Positions 31,701-36,004 of a stretch of DNA of 64,000 nucleotides are shown in pieces. Source of the DNA: Vanessa cardui (Eukaryota > Arthropoda > Insecta > Lepidoptera > Nymphalidae); assembly GCF_905220365.1 (NCBI RefSeq), contig NC_061151.1:5884197-5948196 (forward strand). Reading direction: 5' to 3'. Below the pieces are notes generated by a model. It made no database searches. It worked only from the letters and a program-made list of their open reading frames with translations, and had not been told where the DNA came from. The translations under genes were made by a program, and so were the position numbers. How positions within the stretch are numbered: the stretch's first letter is position 1; the number at the start of each line of letters is the position of its first letter.

Positions 31701-34047
31701 AAATGATACAATCAACCCTTAAAAAGGGGTCAAAGCTGTAGGCGACAGCTAGTTCTAGTGCTAGTTAGTTAGTAATATTCATTCTCATATTCTAGGGTCT
31801 CCTATTCACGCCGGTGCCTCCGCCCCCACTCTGGAGCTGAGCGCCGACCCAGCGCAGGTAAATATATAAATAAACATAGTATACAATTGATATAAGAAAA
31901 GACTAATTTATATGTCATGACTGTTATTATTATTATACTAGTTACGGTAAGCAAAAAACCAAATTTTTGTTAAATTATATTTATTACCAAAATAAATACA
32001 TACTTAATCAGGTAAAAAATAATATAGAAAAATAAATCCTACTCTAAGTATTTTTTGCAAACCGTACTTCGCAGTACCATTTGAATAACAATTACTTATT
32101 AACTTAATTAAAGTAAAAGTAAAGTAAAGTAACAGATTGTAAATTTCTCATTGCTGAGATTAATATCCTTCTCTTCCATTAAGGAGAGGGTTTGGAACAT
32201 ATTCCAACACGCTGTTCCAATGCGGGTTAGTGGAATGCACATGTGGCAGAATTGTGGTGAAATTAGACACATGCAGGTTTCCTCACGATGTTTTCCTTCA
32301 CCGCCGAGCACGAGATGAATTATAAACACAAATTAAGCACATACATAAAGTGATGCTTGCCTGGGTTTGGACCCGTAATCATCGGTTCTAACCTCTGGGC
32401 CATCTCAGCTCTTTTAATTTAAATATTTTTCTTTAATGATGATTCCTTTCTTTTCAGGACCTGTCACTAAAACTAGGCATAAATTTGAACACGTTATACT
32501 CGCCACAACTCTCGCAAGAAGTATTCAAATCCATCCATTCGTACGGCAGCTACGGCCTGCTGTCCGGTCACACCTCCCCCGCCAGCCCTGGCTCCCCCCT
32601 CCACCAAATCACGGAAGGCTTAAGTTATTTACACACCGGTTCCATAACCAGAGGAACGCCCCAACCCAACGCGACGCCCCTAGATTTAAGAAGTAACGTA
32701 GAAATGGACACGACCTTCCCTCAACTCCATCCGATGGTCCATCCTCAAATACACGTAGTGGCTCACAGATCTCTCAACAATTCCCCGATCTCGAACCCTG
32801 GATCACCCCTAGATATGATCCAGGAGGAGATCGGCAATGGAAGTCAGAATGGGGAGGCCAAGTTCCCGGAAAGGACATTCCAGATCCAGAACTACGCTTC
32901 GACTCATCCTCAGATAAGTCTGACGGACTGTTTGGGGTCAGAAATCACGTTAGTAGCGTCGTCGTCGGAGGACAGCGTGGATAGTCTAGAAAATTCCAAA
33001 TATCCATTGCCGCAGTTCGTGATATCAGAGCCGTCGGATTTGGACGATCGGCCGTCGATAACCAAAGGTATAGGTAGGAAAGTTAGCCAGGAAACTGAAT
33101 CGATCGAACTGCCCAAAGATGTAGACAATTTAGATAAGGATACGGATATGCCGTCGCCCAAGGAGAGCGTGGACGAGACCAGCAAGTACTTGAGTGAGGA
33201 GCTTGCAAGGCGCGGCAGTGACAAGAGTTTGGGTTTCAGCGATGATTCTTTAAGCAACGATTCGGCGAACGCATCCCCGAATTGCGAACAAAACATTCAG
33301 TCCATATATTCCAATATAGTTTCCATTAGTTCCGGTTTTAGTGAAAATAGGGGTAGCTTCTCGGAGCATCGAGAATCATTCTCGTTTTCCGATAGGGGTA
33401 GTTTTTCCGAACGGGGCGATTTCGGACGGTCCTCGTTTTCCGAGAAGAGCGACTTCGGTAGAGGCAGCTTTTCGGAAAAGGGGGAGACTCCAAGGTCATC
33501 GTTCTCAGCTCAGGGTGTCCTTGGAGAAGTTAAGGAATATTACGAAGATGTATACATGCCTAGAGATAAAACGTTGGATAAGTTTGAAGAAGAAAGTCCG
33601 CATGCCAGCGAGATAGAGAAGCTGCAGCGTTCAACGATGGATCTGCGTTTATCAGAAATATGCAGACCTGATGACCAAAGAATACCGATTCTATTGAGCC
33701 CGCAGAAGGTTTCCTGCGTCCAGGAATACTATGAAGTCGCGCTGTCCACTGTCTGTTCCCAATTGGACTCCCAAAGAATAGTCGAGCTGCTGAAAGAAAC
33801 GATAAACACAAGAGTGCCCCCCCAAAATATTTTCATCGAAAAAGGCGATCAGAAAGACAAAACGGACGATTCTGAAGCGCTTACTGGTTTCCTGAATCTG
33901 GAATATTCCGGTGGTATCCAGATAGAGCTGGTTGTATGCGAGAATAAAGCGAAGGAAAAGAAAGGATTGAAATTGAGGCGGATATCCGGCGATCAGCGCG
34001 AGTACGGGAAACTTTGCCAGCAATTGATCACTAGTCTAACGGTATAG
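7652..34047 (+). CDS. Sik3: Salt-inducible kinase 3, 5'-partial (22 exons joined)
   Basis: Serine/threonine kinase of the AMPK-related (LKB1-activated) family; in animals SIK3 phosphorylates CRTC and class IIa HDAC regulators in the cytoplasm. Join: 7652-7768, 10270-10333, 10943-11097, 11555-11686, 12698-12821, 14194-14316, 15229-15350, 16287-16383, 17188-17237, 18482-18586, 19528-19638, 21420-21473, 22675-22834, 23355-23434, 23852-23943, 24874-24961, 25876-25957, 29109-30095, 30753-30859, 31379-31484, 31796-31857, 32458-34047. This gives about 1,535 residues with all phases consistent. Visible: VAIK lysine, HRDLKAEN catalytic loop, DFG, T-loop LSTWCGSPPYAAPE (LKB1-type Thr), a UBA domain, and the RRHTVGPGD, FGRRASDGGA and KRHTM motifs. 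FGRRASDGGA and the PNTNL/KDHHLLKPP block favour SIK3 over SIK2. The start codon and glycine-rich loop exon(s) are upstream of the window. Exon 11 needs a GC donor; exon 12 is the least certain exon. Confidence 0.93.
7769..8159. other. Intron with old repeat debris
   Basis: 7805-7860 resembles the R4 end (aaattccgcagatatttgta); 7880-8065 resembles an unclassified element ending gcaacagctagtt. No exon. Confidence 0.35.
8161..8457 (-). mobile_element. S1 SINE, near full length
   Basis: Preceded by aacaacaacaacag tail and ends with the head ccactgggccatctc; good reference copy. Confidence 0.9.
8641..8925. mobile_element. M2 MITE copy 1
   Basis: Terminal inverted repeats tctagtaaacagatatgtta and taacatatctgtttattagg. 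An internal palindrome aaacgtcctaattgggacgt is present. Second copy 17742-18055. Confidence 0.85.
8926..9124. other. Intron, nothing recognised
   Basis: AT-rich sequence without repeat partners noticed. Confidence 0.3.
9125..9415 (+). mobile_element. S1 SINE, plus orientation
   Basis: Head side gaacgcgtgtatcttaacc, box B gggttcaaaccc, body, then cagcagtgagaaagttacag. Box A is missing at the 5' end. Confidence 0.87.
9416..10269. other. Intron, R9 fragment then nothing recognised
   Basis: 9590-9740 (cgtgttcagccgagcg, accctccttggtggtagcct) is the inverse of 1790-1930, a two-copy repeat. 9741-10269 holds nothing I recognise. Confidence 0.4.
10270..10333 (+). CDS. Sik3: Sik3 exon 2: hinge region
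   Basis: 21 codons plus one base, between tttcag and gtaagt. Encodes VMESSHTLYLVTEYAPNGEI-F, the beta-5 strand and hinge (VTEYA) of the kinase. Phase 1 end joins the next exon to make Asp (GAT). Confidence 0.95.
10470..10880 (+). repeat. Old S2 remnants
   Basis: ttgttgtgttctagtttgaa, tgtaaggaatagttaatatt and gtgttccagtttgaaattcg show two heavily diverged S2 pieces in the intron before exon 3. Confidence 0.5.
10943..11097 (+). CDS. Sik3: Sik3 exon 3: catalytic loop
   Basis: Begins phase 1 after cgacag, ends phase 0 at AAG|gtcagt. Encodes DHLVSKGRMPE..., then YCHANGVVHRDLKAENLLLD. HRDLKAEN is the active-site loop with catalytic Asp and Mg-binding Asn. The alanine-rich helix (SEAARAFAQMVAAVG) matches the SIK/MARK alpha-E region. 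Confidence 0.96.
11170..11470. repeat. R5 copy and poly-C run
   Basis: R5 at 11178-11345 (attataaaacaaagtcccct); then C13 at 11433-11445 and a short gata repeat. Confidence 0.6.
11555..11686 (+). CDS. Sik3: Sik3 exon 4: DFG and activation loop
   Basis: 44 codons, phase 0 at both ends. Encodes LADFGFSNEYTAGAALSTWC, then GSPPYAAPELFEGRHYDGPK and ADIW. The Thr of LSTWCG is the LKB1 site in this family and APE closes the T-loop. The donor is TGG|gtaaca and a SINE begins about three bases into the intron, so position +5 is C rather than G. Confidence 0.96.
11690..12160 (-). mobile_element. S1 SINE split by an S2 insertion
   Basis: S1 tail and body occupy 11690-11814, S2 (minus) 11815-12058, and S1 resumes at 12059 with atttctgtgaaatcagaccc to about 12155. 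The S1 edge lies about three bases inside the exon 4 donor. Confidence 0.85.
12207..12630 (+). mobile_element. S3 SINE in an R5b repeat, 12-bp TSD
   Basis: R5b starts tactaatattataaatgtga and is interrupted by S3 at about 12314-12544. attaaacaaatt occurs immediately before the S3 head and again after its tail, a clear target-site duplication. Confidence 0.9.
12698..12821 (+). CDS. Sik3: Sik3 exon 5: kinase C-lobe
   Basis: 41 codons plus one base between tttccag and gtatgt. Encodes [20 protein letters not shown], then LSELRSVVLSGKFRIPYFMS-Q. The block matches SIK C-lobe helices; all 41 codons are open. Confidence 0.96.
12868..13176 (+). repeat. S2 repeat, full length
   Basis: From cttggtggtagggctttgtg to the A-rich end at 13150-13176. 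It abuts and truncates the M3 copy that follows. Confidence 0.87.
13177..13496. mobile_element. M3 MITE copy 2, left end lost
   Basis: Begins gcatcggcaaaattcg and ends tttgtgtcgtactata; the left terminus is replaced by the S2 tail. Confidence 0.87.
13588..13712 (+). mobile_element. S3 SINE tail fragment
   Basis: ttcctatgttgtcttgggtc to gggatcagagtaatgtatgt; head absent. Confidence 0.8.
13713..14193. other. Intron, nothing recognised
   Basis: AT-rich, no repeat partner or frame noticed up to exon 6. Confidence 0.3.
14194..14316 (+). CDS. Sik3: Sik3 exon 6: end of kinase domain
   Basis: Starts phase 1 after cctcag with ECEQLIRHMLVVEPERRLSL, then RGVARHRWLQAH, the final kinase helices (R of LSLRG). 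A Pro-Gly linker follows and the exon ends phase 1 at TACG|gtacga. Reading through reaches a stop at 14366, so splicing here is required. Confidence 0.93.
14367..14900. other. Intron, nothing recognised
   Basis: Low-complexity AT-rich sequence; a minor gtcgctaaagcgactttgtc near 14525 is the only local symmetry. Confidence 0.3.
14921..15228. repeat. Direct and inverted repeats before exon 7
   Basis: A perfect 33-bp inverted repeat has arms 15066-15098 and 15128-15160 with a 29-nt loop. The motif gaaaccggttcggtccgttt cag near 14950-14980 recurs diverged at 15175-15208 and duplicates a false acceptor. Confidence 0.8.
15229..15350 (+). CDS. Sik3: Sik3 exon 7: first half of UBA domain
   Basis: GC-rich exon, phase 1 in, phase 0 out, 41 codons ending LPGLALHHVQQ|gtgagc. 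The acceptor cccgcag at 15221-15228 is chosen because the stronger-looking ttcag at 15207 would read a stop after one codon. LHDAVLARMLALPG matches the first UBA helix of SIK kinases. The donor is duplicated 68 nt downstream. Confidence 0.88.
15341..15486 (+). repeat. Tandem duplication covering the exon 7 donor
   Basis: Unit tccaacag|gtgagc ... gactcccaggagtctgac ... C-run ... gatgatgtcagactc occurs twice (about 15343-15410 and 15411-15486), so a second donor lies at 15419. Confidence 0.85.
15521..15660 (+). repeat. Dispersed repeat, possibly Penelope-like
   Basis: acgcgattattacacattga, then cccgacgtttcgagcacttt and cgttcgtggtcacggg form a block known to me from many animal genomes. Its start also matches 15055-15098. 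Confidence 0.5.
15817..15865. repeat. Perfect 21-bp hairpin
   Basis: Arms 15817-15837 and 15845-15865 are exact reverse complements with a 7-nt loop tgtaaac, in the Sik3 intron between exons 7 and 8. Confidence 0.95.
15975..16200 (+). repeat. R8 dispersed repeat
   Basis: tctgtctgtttgttccggct, ggaacggctggacagatttt and gggactttcactggcagata recur at 54596-54800 and 62500-62780. Confidence 0.7.
16287..16383 (+). CDS. Sik3: Sik3 exon 8: second half of UBA domain
   Basis: 32 codons plus one base between tttcag and gtgaat. Encodes SVQEERFDHISAIYHLLMDK, then MQQKDGATEMDR. FDHISAIYHLL is the last UBA helix, equivalent to NHFAAIYFLL in vertebrate SIKs. Confidence 0.94.
16442..16742 (+). mobile_element. 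S1 SINE, full length, plus orientation
   Basis: Complete: box A gatggcccagtggttagaac, box B gggttcaaaccc, body, cagcagtgggaaatgtacag. Confidence 0.92.
16830..17103 (+). repeat. S2 repeat
   Basis: cttggtggtaggtctttgtg to catatgctcgtccgccaacg; lacks the A tail. Confidence 0.85.
17188..17237 (+). CDS. Sik3: Sik3 exon 9: short linker exon
   Basis: A 50-nt exon, phase 1 in and phase 0 out, between gtttcag and gtaaac, encoding DSLDSTTGRPLDLTSCK. Acidic and serine-rich linker; support is phase fit and strong splice sites. Confidence 0.82.
17239..17262 (+). repeat. (acat)n microsatellite at exon 9 donor
   Basis: acatacatacatacatacat begins four bases into the intron. Confidence 0.85.
17525..17700 (+). 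mobile_element. R4 LINE tail, diverged
   Basis: atcaccggttcggaatataa and gagaagaactggcgaaagaa are R4 landmarks. Other R4 pieces: 25040-25365, 36005-36350, 46845-47050, 47535-47970, 53330-53560, 56035-56410, 63640-63815. Confidence 0.65.
17742..18055. mobile_element. M2 MITE copy 2
   Basis: Inverse of copy 1: caatgatattctaataaaca to gtttactaaaacatcattg, with internal aacgtcccaattaggacgtt. Confidence 0.87.
18072..18413. mobile_element. M3 MITE copy 3, complete
   Basis: Both termini present: tatagtacgacacaacttag and ...ctaatttgtgtcctactata. It ends 68 bp before exon 10. Confidence 0.9.
18482..18586 (+). CDS. Sik3: Sik3 exon 10: acidic linker
   Basis: 35 codons, phase 0/0, between atttcag and gtaagt. 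Encodes SGEEEQMDAEDISSGSDSLQ, then APGYLTAGQGDSFEK. Acidic/serine-rich linker between UBA and the first 14-3-3-type motif. Confidence 0.87.
18842..19134 (-). mobile_element. S1 SINE
   Basis: caacaacagcctgtaaattc to ccactgggccatctcgactc; nearly complete. Confidence 0.9.
19135..19527. other. Intron, little recognised
   Basis: caaccgacttcaaaaaaagt near 19340 is a common insect repeat motif; the rest is unassigned. Confidence 0.3.
19528..19638 (+). CDS. Sik3: Sik3 exon 11: RRHTVGPGD phosphosite, GC donor
   Basis: 37 codons, phase 0/0, beginning after tgtccgcag and ending CGCCAG|gcgagt. RRHTVGPGD is the conserved basophilic Thr motif that PKA phosphorylates and 14-3-3 binds in SIK family members. 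The only donor that keeps phase is a GC donor; the nearby GTs at 19643, 19649 and 19664 all leave phase 1. Confidence 0.85.
19697..20400 (-). mobile_element. LINE 3' end with broken RT C-terminus
   Basis: Minus strand reads LRIPSHSTKFYKKSFTVKAV, then QLWNALPLCIKQSKNLSIFK, the typical last segment of Jockey/CR1-type LINE ORF2. The 3' tail (cttattgtatata, cgctgttt-like) matches the nested tail at 47683-47795. Non-functional fragment. Confidence 0.8.
20401..20814. other. Intron, AT-rich
   Basis: aaaatttttgaaaaaagaac through ttaaggccttctaaaattga at 20485-20600 recurs at 22095-22210, a two-copy repeat; otherwise unassigned. Confidence 0.45.
20815..21050 (+). repeat. R5b repeat
   Basis: aatattataaatgtgaaagt then (ctgt)n and ggaccgatttaaatgaaatt. 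Confidence 0.7.
21258..21329 (+). tRNA. tRNA-Glu (anticodon TTC), copy 1
   Basis: 72-nt cloverleaf: acceptor arms TCCCGTA and TACGGGA with discriminator A, D arm ggtctagtggctaggatacc, anticodon loop CTTTCAC between CCTGG and CCAGG, T loop TTCGATT. A T-run downstream (atattttttt) can end Pol III transcription. Lies in the Sik3 intron before microexon 12. Confidence 0.97.
21420..21473 (+). CDS. Sik3: Sik3 candidate microexon 12 (54 nt)
   Basis: A long T-rich tract then tttcag precedes 18 codons, AGELSGRNVPHCASAHFS, ending at gtacgt. Phase 0 at both ends means it can be included or skipped without changing frame. No family motif is recognised in it. It lies between two tRNA-Glu genes. Confidence 0.6.
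21673..21744 (+). tRNA. tRNA-Glu (anticodon TTC), copy 2
   Basis: Sequence identical to copy 1 over all 72 positions, same strand, 415 bp downstream, in the Sik3 intron after microexon 12. Flanks differ, so the shared unit is little more than the tRNA itself. Confidence 0.97.
22285..22660 (+). repeat. Three degenerate tandem units before exon 13
   Basis: Each unit contains tttggacaccctagctatac, acatttttgaagtgg and cacaaatttttgtcaa, T-run, atgtggcaacac. Units begin near 22286, 22447 and 22570; the last ends in the exon 13 acceptor region. Confidence 0.85.
22675..22834 (+). CDS. Sik3: Sik3 exon 13: KDHHLLKPP block
   Basis: 53 codons plus one base between tgtccgcag and gtacac. Encodes LLPNTNLAAKLPAVQHHPPR, then YCSVKDHHLLKPPVAM. 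This block is characteristic of SIK3 orthologues (vertebrate VKDQHLLKPP). Confidence 0.92.
22835..23340. other. Intron, nothing firm
   Basis: AT-rich; a weak S1-tail-like ccactggtgggctaag near 23130 is the only landmark. Confidence 0.35.
23355..23434 (+). CDS. Sik3: Sik3 exon 14: FGRRASDGGA phosphosite
   Basis: Phase 1 in, phase 0 out, encoding ASSFGRRASDGGAHVR and a Cys/Ala tail. RRAS is a PKA/14-3-3 consensus conserved in SIK3. The acceptor has a pure poly-C tract (23342-23352) and the donor runs directly into a CA-rich microsatellite. Confidence 0.93.
23435..23553 (+). repeat. CA-rich microsatellite at exon 14 donor
   Basis: gtacgt is followed at once by imperfect (ac)n/(acgc)n for about 115 bp. 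Confidence 0.92.
23852..23943 (+). CDS. Sik3: Sik3 exon 15
   Basis: 30 codons plus two bases between tctcag and gtacat: VSDSGTPTRPSEAEQTEEQA, then SDSTYNNNLC. Acidic, low-complexity linker; accepted on phase and splice sites. Confidence 0.85.
24012..24293 (+). mobile_element. S1 SINE with (TTG)n tail
   Basis: gagtcgagatgacccagtgg to tacagactgtagttgttgtt; the clearest example of the (TTG)n tail. Part of the head is deleted. Confidence 0.9.
24431..24860. mobile_element. M1 MITE copy b, ends 13 bp before exon 16
   Basis: Left end aataagctatttgacaatgc, right end ccagtcaaatagcctattg. Carries TCACGTGA at 24585-24592; the CRE is mutated. Confidence 0.87.
24874..24961 (+). CDS. Sik3: Sik3 exon 16: KRHTM motif
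   Basis: Phase 2 in, phase 0 out; encodes (R)YMLNRGSSKRHTMATPEDAA, then SSACAPPTM|gtaagt. KRHTM is a third basophilic Thr site of the family. The acceptor lies 13 bp after the end of an M1 MITE. Confidence 0.92.
25040..25365 (-). mobile_element. R4 LINE tail
   Basis: aaattccacagatatttt, tacctgttgacttccaggca, cttctcggtcgaatctacat and gaataaagtttatttt in the R4 order. Confidence 0.75.
25440..25857 (-). mobile_element. S1 SINE inside an R4 fragment
   Basis: S1 at 25541-25812 sits between R4 pieces 25440-25530 and 25815-25857 (ttgaataaaattgatttg...). The R4 end lies 18 bp before the exon 17 acceptor. Confidence 0.8.
25876..25957 (+). CDS. Sik3: Sik3 exon 17: GLLTVTERPP block
   Basis: 27 codons plus one base from tgttcgcag to gtcagt. 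Encodes an Ala/Gly stretch then VRVRRSGLLTVTERPP. With exon 18 this reads TERPPVISPELVMEVE, a strongly conserved SIK3 segment. Confidence 0.93.
26040..26530. repeat. GC-rich patch with palindromes
   Basis: A perfect 20-bp palindrome at 26249-26268 (cgtttccgccggcggaaacg) and a 10-bp stem at 26284-26309. No protein motif; may be the 3'UTR of an unrecognised retroelement. Confidence 0.5.
26531..27215. other. Intron, AT-rich, nothing recognised
   Basis: Low-complexity A/T tracts, no repeat partner noticed. Confidence 0.3.
27220..27302 (-). mobile_element. S1 fragment
   Basis: gcaggtatcctcacgatgtt and ccttcatcactgagcacggg only. Confidence 0.65.
27600..28198. mobile_element. R5b repeat followed by S1 SINE
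   Basis: R5b 27600-27900 ends ataatattagtatggata; S1 (minus) 27902-28198 follows with acaacaacagcctgtaaatt to ccactgggccatctcgactc. Confidence 0.8.
28459..28800. mobile_element. M3 MITE copy 4, complete
   Basis: tatagtacgacacaacttaa to tttgtgtcgtactata; followed directly by R7 (28806-28975). Confidence 0.9.
29109..30095 (+). CDS. Sik3: Sik3 exon 18: GSI-GTP repeat region
   Basis: 987 nt, phase 1 in and phase 1 out. Starts V-ISPELVMEVEKRMKRNYLPP, then a 300-residue Gln/Ser/Asn-rich region built from about a dozen degenerate GSI-x-x-GTP-x-x-xQ units, and ends RHRKYSGPQRVKLQ MLATVQEM. The donor ATGG|gtaatt is the one that keeps phase into exon 19; reading through adds about 28 residues of unrelated sequence before a stop at 30179-30181. 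Confidence 0.9.
30655..30752 (+). repeat. 61-bp duplication of the exon 19 acceptor
   Basis: gtgttcgaaatttgaatgtg then a C-run and cagcg occurs at 30655 and again at 30716. The second copy is the acceptor used in the model. Confidence 0.9.
30753..30859 (+). CDS. Sik3: Sik3 exon 19: ERYSPVRR block
   Basis: Phase 1 in, phase 0 out; encodes AREHAERYSPVRRAEVSPPR, then AAHDLASARLEYQQLQ|gtacgt. ERYSPVRR corresponds to ERFSPVRR of vertebrate SIK3. The acceptor has a poly-C tract, duplicated 61 bp upstream. Confidence 0.92.
30962..31255 (-). mobile_element. S1 SINE
   Basis: aacaacaacagcctgtaaat to ccactgggtcatctgggctg in the intron after exon 19. Confidence 0.9.
31379..31484 (+). CDS. Sik3: Sik3 exon 20
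   Basis: 35 codons plus one base between ttttcag and gtatgt. Encodes RGLERRSGGAVAGVGGVGG, then ASPPAERLHTPATSVP. Gly/Val-rich low complexity, accepted on phase and splice sites. Confidence 0.85.
31500..31760 (-). repeat. R4 end and a second fragment
   Basis: aactttgccgtttcataaat and ttgacttccagacaggatat are R4; 31665-31755 ends ggcgacagctagttc, resembling 8040-8070. Confidence 0.55.
31796..31857 (+). CDS. Sik3: Sik3 exon 21
   Basis: A 62-nt exon, phase 1 in and phase 0 out, between attctag and gtaaat. Encodes GSPIHAGASAPTLELSADPA-Q. Confidence 0.84.
32122..32412 (-). mobile_element. S1 SINE before the last Sik3 exon
   Basis: acagattgtaaatttctcat to ctctgggccatctcagctct, ending 45 bp before the acceptor. 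Confidence 0.87.
32458..34047 (+). CDS. Sik3: Sik3 terminal exon 22: disordered region and KA1-like tail
   Basis: 529 codons plus TAG, phase 0 after ttttcag. It starts DLSLKLGINLNTLYSPQLSQ. A Ser/Pro-rich part includes one more GSITRGTP unit near residue 60; residues about 295-350 carry degenerate RGSFSE/SSFSEK repeats. The last ~110 residues (VQEYYEVALSTV... to KLRRISGDQREYGKLCQQLI) resemble the KA1 domain of MARK/AMPK-related kinases, with the KRISG-like motif and final amphipathic helix. Confidence 0.93.
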   Translation, partial: DLSLKLGINLNTLYSPQLSQEVFKSIHSYGSYGLLSGHTSPASPGSPLHQITEGLSYLHTGSITRGTPQPNATPLDLRSNVEMDTTFPQLHPMVHPQIHVVAHRSLNNSPISNPGSPLDMIQEEIGNGSQNGEAKFPERTFQIQNYASTHPQISLTDCLGSEITLVASSSEDSVDSLENSKYPLPQFVISEPSDLDDRPSITKGIGRKVSQETESIELPKDVDNLDKDTDMPSPKESVDETSKYLSEELARRGSDKSLGFSDDSLSNDSANASPNCEQNIQSIYSNIVSISSGFSENRGSFSEHRESFSFSDRGSFSERGDFGRSSFSEKSDFGRGSFSEKGETPRSSFSAQGVLGEVKEYYEDVYMPRDKTLDKFEEESPHASEIEKLQRSTMDLRLSEICRPDDQRIPILLSPQKVSCVQEYYEVALSTVCSQLDSQRIVELLKETINTRVPPQNIFIEKGDQKDKTDDSEALTGFLNLEYSGGIQIELVVCENKAKEKKGLKLRRISGDQREYGKLCQQLITSLTV

Positions 34048-34524
34048 ATAGGTTTAAGGTCATTTTTCCGCATCGGAAATGGATGATTTTTTTTGACAGT
34101 GTTGCGAAGCCTCGGTTCGGTGCTAAGACGCTGTTTTCGTAACGATTTTACGACAGGAAATCATCGCAATACGTGAATGAAGATTTCTCTCGCACGATTT
34201 CATAGAATTATCCGTATTTTCCACAAGAAAATAATCCAATATAAAAGCGTCCACTAAACCATCTTTTTTGAAGTTGGTTCTCGTAAGGACGGTTTAACTT
34301 TGTCGTATGACGTTAAAAATGTGATAAATAGTACCATAAATGGGGTCCAGTATAAAATTTGGACTGTAAGGTAACCTACACATACTGTAACAATCCGTTA
34401 TCCATATCGAGTGCAGTCTGGTTATTTTTGAGCATTTAATTGAATTATGAAGTTCATTCCTCTTCTATATTTAATGTTTAAGGACACACCAATGCTCATT
34501 CCAATGGCAGGCAATTTGACCTTG

Positions 34525-34897
34525 AATAGGCTACTTGACTGGCTTTTAAAATCCATTTTTTATTATTTAGTAGAGGTTAAGCAACCCACTAAAAGTTGTT
34601 TTTGTGTTAGTACATATTTGCTGAAAAATATCAAATAAAAAATTGATATTGGCGATGCAATGAGGTCAGTGACGTCACTTGCCTGTATTGTAATCTGTGC
34701 TACATAATCCACGTACAGTAGGCAAACGAGGTTAACGAGCAAGTGACGTCATCATAAACCCGACCAATCAAAAACATTTTGTGACAAGTGACTAACGTTT
34801 AAAAAGTACATTTTTGTTTATGGATTTTTGAATAGAAAAATCATATATATTGATTACAATAATTGACACTTTTTTCGTTTTAGTCAAATAGCCTATT
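34525..34897. mobile_element. M1 MITE copy c in Sik3 3'UTR
   Basis: aataggctacttgactggct to tagtcaaatagcctatt. Contains two intact CRE palindromes TGACGTCA at 34670-34677 and 34744-34751. Confidence 0.87.
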
Positions 34898-34959
34898 GAC
34901 TTTATCATTTGTTAGTCTGTCAGGATAGTATTGACTTATTAAGGATGTATTTATCATGA

Positions 34960-34991
34960 ATCCTTTGCAAGCTTGCTTGCTTGCAAAGGAT
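34960..34991. repeat. 13-bp perfect hairpin in 3'UTR
   Basis: atcctttgcaagc and gcttgcaaaggat flank a 6-nt loop between the M1 and M3 copies. Confidence 0.9.
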
Positions 34992-35011
34992 GCAGGGACA
35001 AGAAATCTAAG

Positions 35012-35347
35012 TATAGTACGACACAACTTAGATGTCGCATCCGCAAAATTCGTAAAACCGATCACATCCGAATTGAGTGCGCTATCCCAAACTATCAATA
35101 TTTATTTCTTACGTGAATATGATCTTTACACAAACGTAATAACTTGTAATATCATACGACCTAATATATTTAATTCGACGCGTCGCTTTACACGCGCTCG
35201 CTGTCTCGGGTCGAGCTGACGCGAGAGTCTATAGCGACGAATAGCGTCGAGTGGCGCGATAGGGAGCTGTTTCTATTGGTTGTGTGAATCGCCAGTAATC
35301 GGTTTTATTGAATATGCTGACGCTACATCTAAGTTGTGTCGTACTAT
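35012..35347. mobile_element. M3 MITE copy 5 in Sik3 3'UTR
   Basis: tatagtacgacacaacttag to aagttgtgtcgtactat. Confidence 0.9.
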
Positions 35348-35919
35348 GCTTGACGTGTCATTGGAATGTAGCTAGTATACAGCTACGGCCATACCTTTGC
35401 GCTTAAAAACGCCTTGTTCTATCGTTCGGTGTGTTGAATTCATATCTAACTAGTATCAATCTTGTATTTTGAACCTTATTTATTCGAATACGGTTCAAAA
35501 TAGATTGACTATGTAATGTATATAATTTTCTCTGATGTTTTCAGATGTATTTGTATATTATGTTGATAAAAACAATTGAATTTTATTTATTCCAAGATTT
35601 ATTGTACTATTCCATTTTAGATTTTAATGTAGTTTTAAGTTTTGTACATATAGTTAAGTTTTACAACATTTTATTATTATTTGATAGTTAATTGATTTTT
35701 TAAATTGAAATCAAATAAATAGGAAATGTTGTAATTTTTCGATACAGAAAACAGCGGTCAGTCTCGTTCTGAATTTAAATATATATATTTTTATTTCGTA
35801 ACGTTATTTTTATACACGATTAAGATTGTCCGTCGTCTGTCTGTGTCGCTAGATACGAATGCCATGAGTAGTTAGAGTCGCGTTATCAAAGTTTAAAAAT
35901 TTCTTGTAAATAATATTTT

Positions 35920-35925
35920 AATAAA
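35920..35925 (+). terminator. Sik3 polyadenylation signal
   Basis: AATAAA with downstream GT-rich ttatatttgttgtttt; a second AATAAA at 35714 is a possible proximal site. Confidence 0.6.
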
Positions 35926-36004
35926 CAATTCCGATTCCATAATGTTATATTTGTTGTTTTATTACAAAAATATCCATCCTTTTTTTAAATTAAAAATATA
36001 TTCA

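Larger units (their letters stand above)
34048..35945 (+). other. Sik3: Sik3 3'UTR
   Basis: About 1.9 kb after the stop. Two AATAAA signals are seen, at 35714-35719 and 35920-35925; the second is followed by GT-rich sequence, so cleavage near 35940-35945 is inferred. The UTR contains an M1 MITE (34525-34897), a 13-bp hairpin and an M3 MITE (35012-35347). Confidence 0.7.

Noticed and set aside
32910..33296. 128-codon minus-strand frame in Sik3 exon 22
   Set aside because: Antisense shadow of a firmly coding exon.
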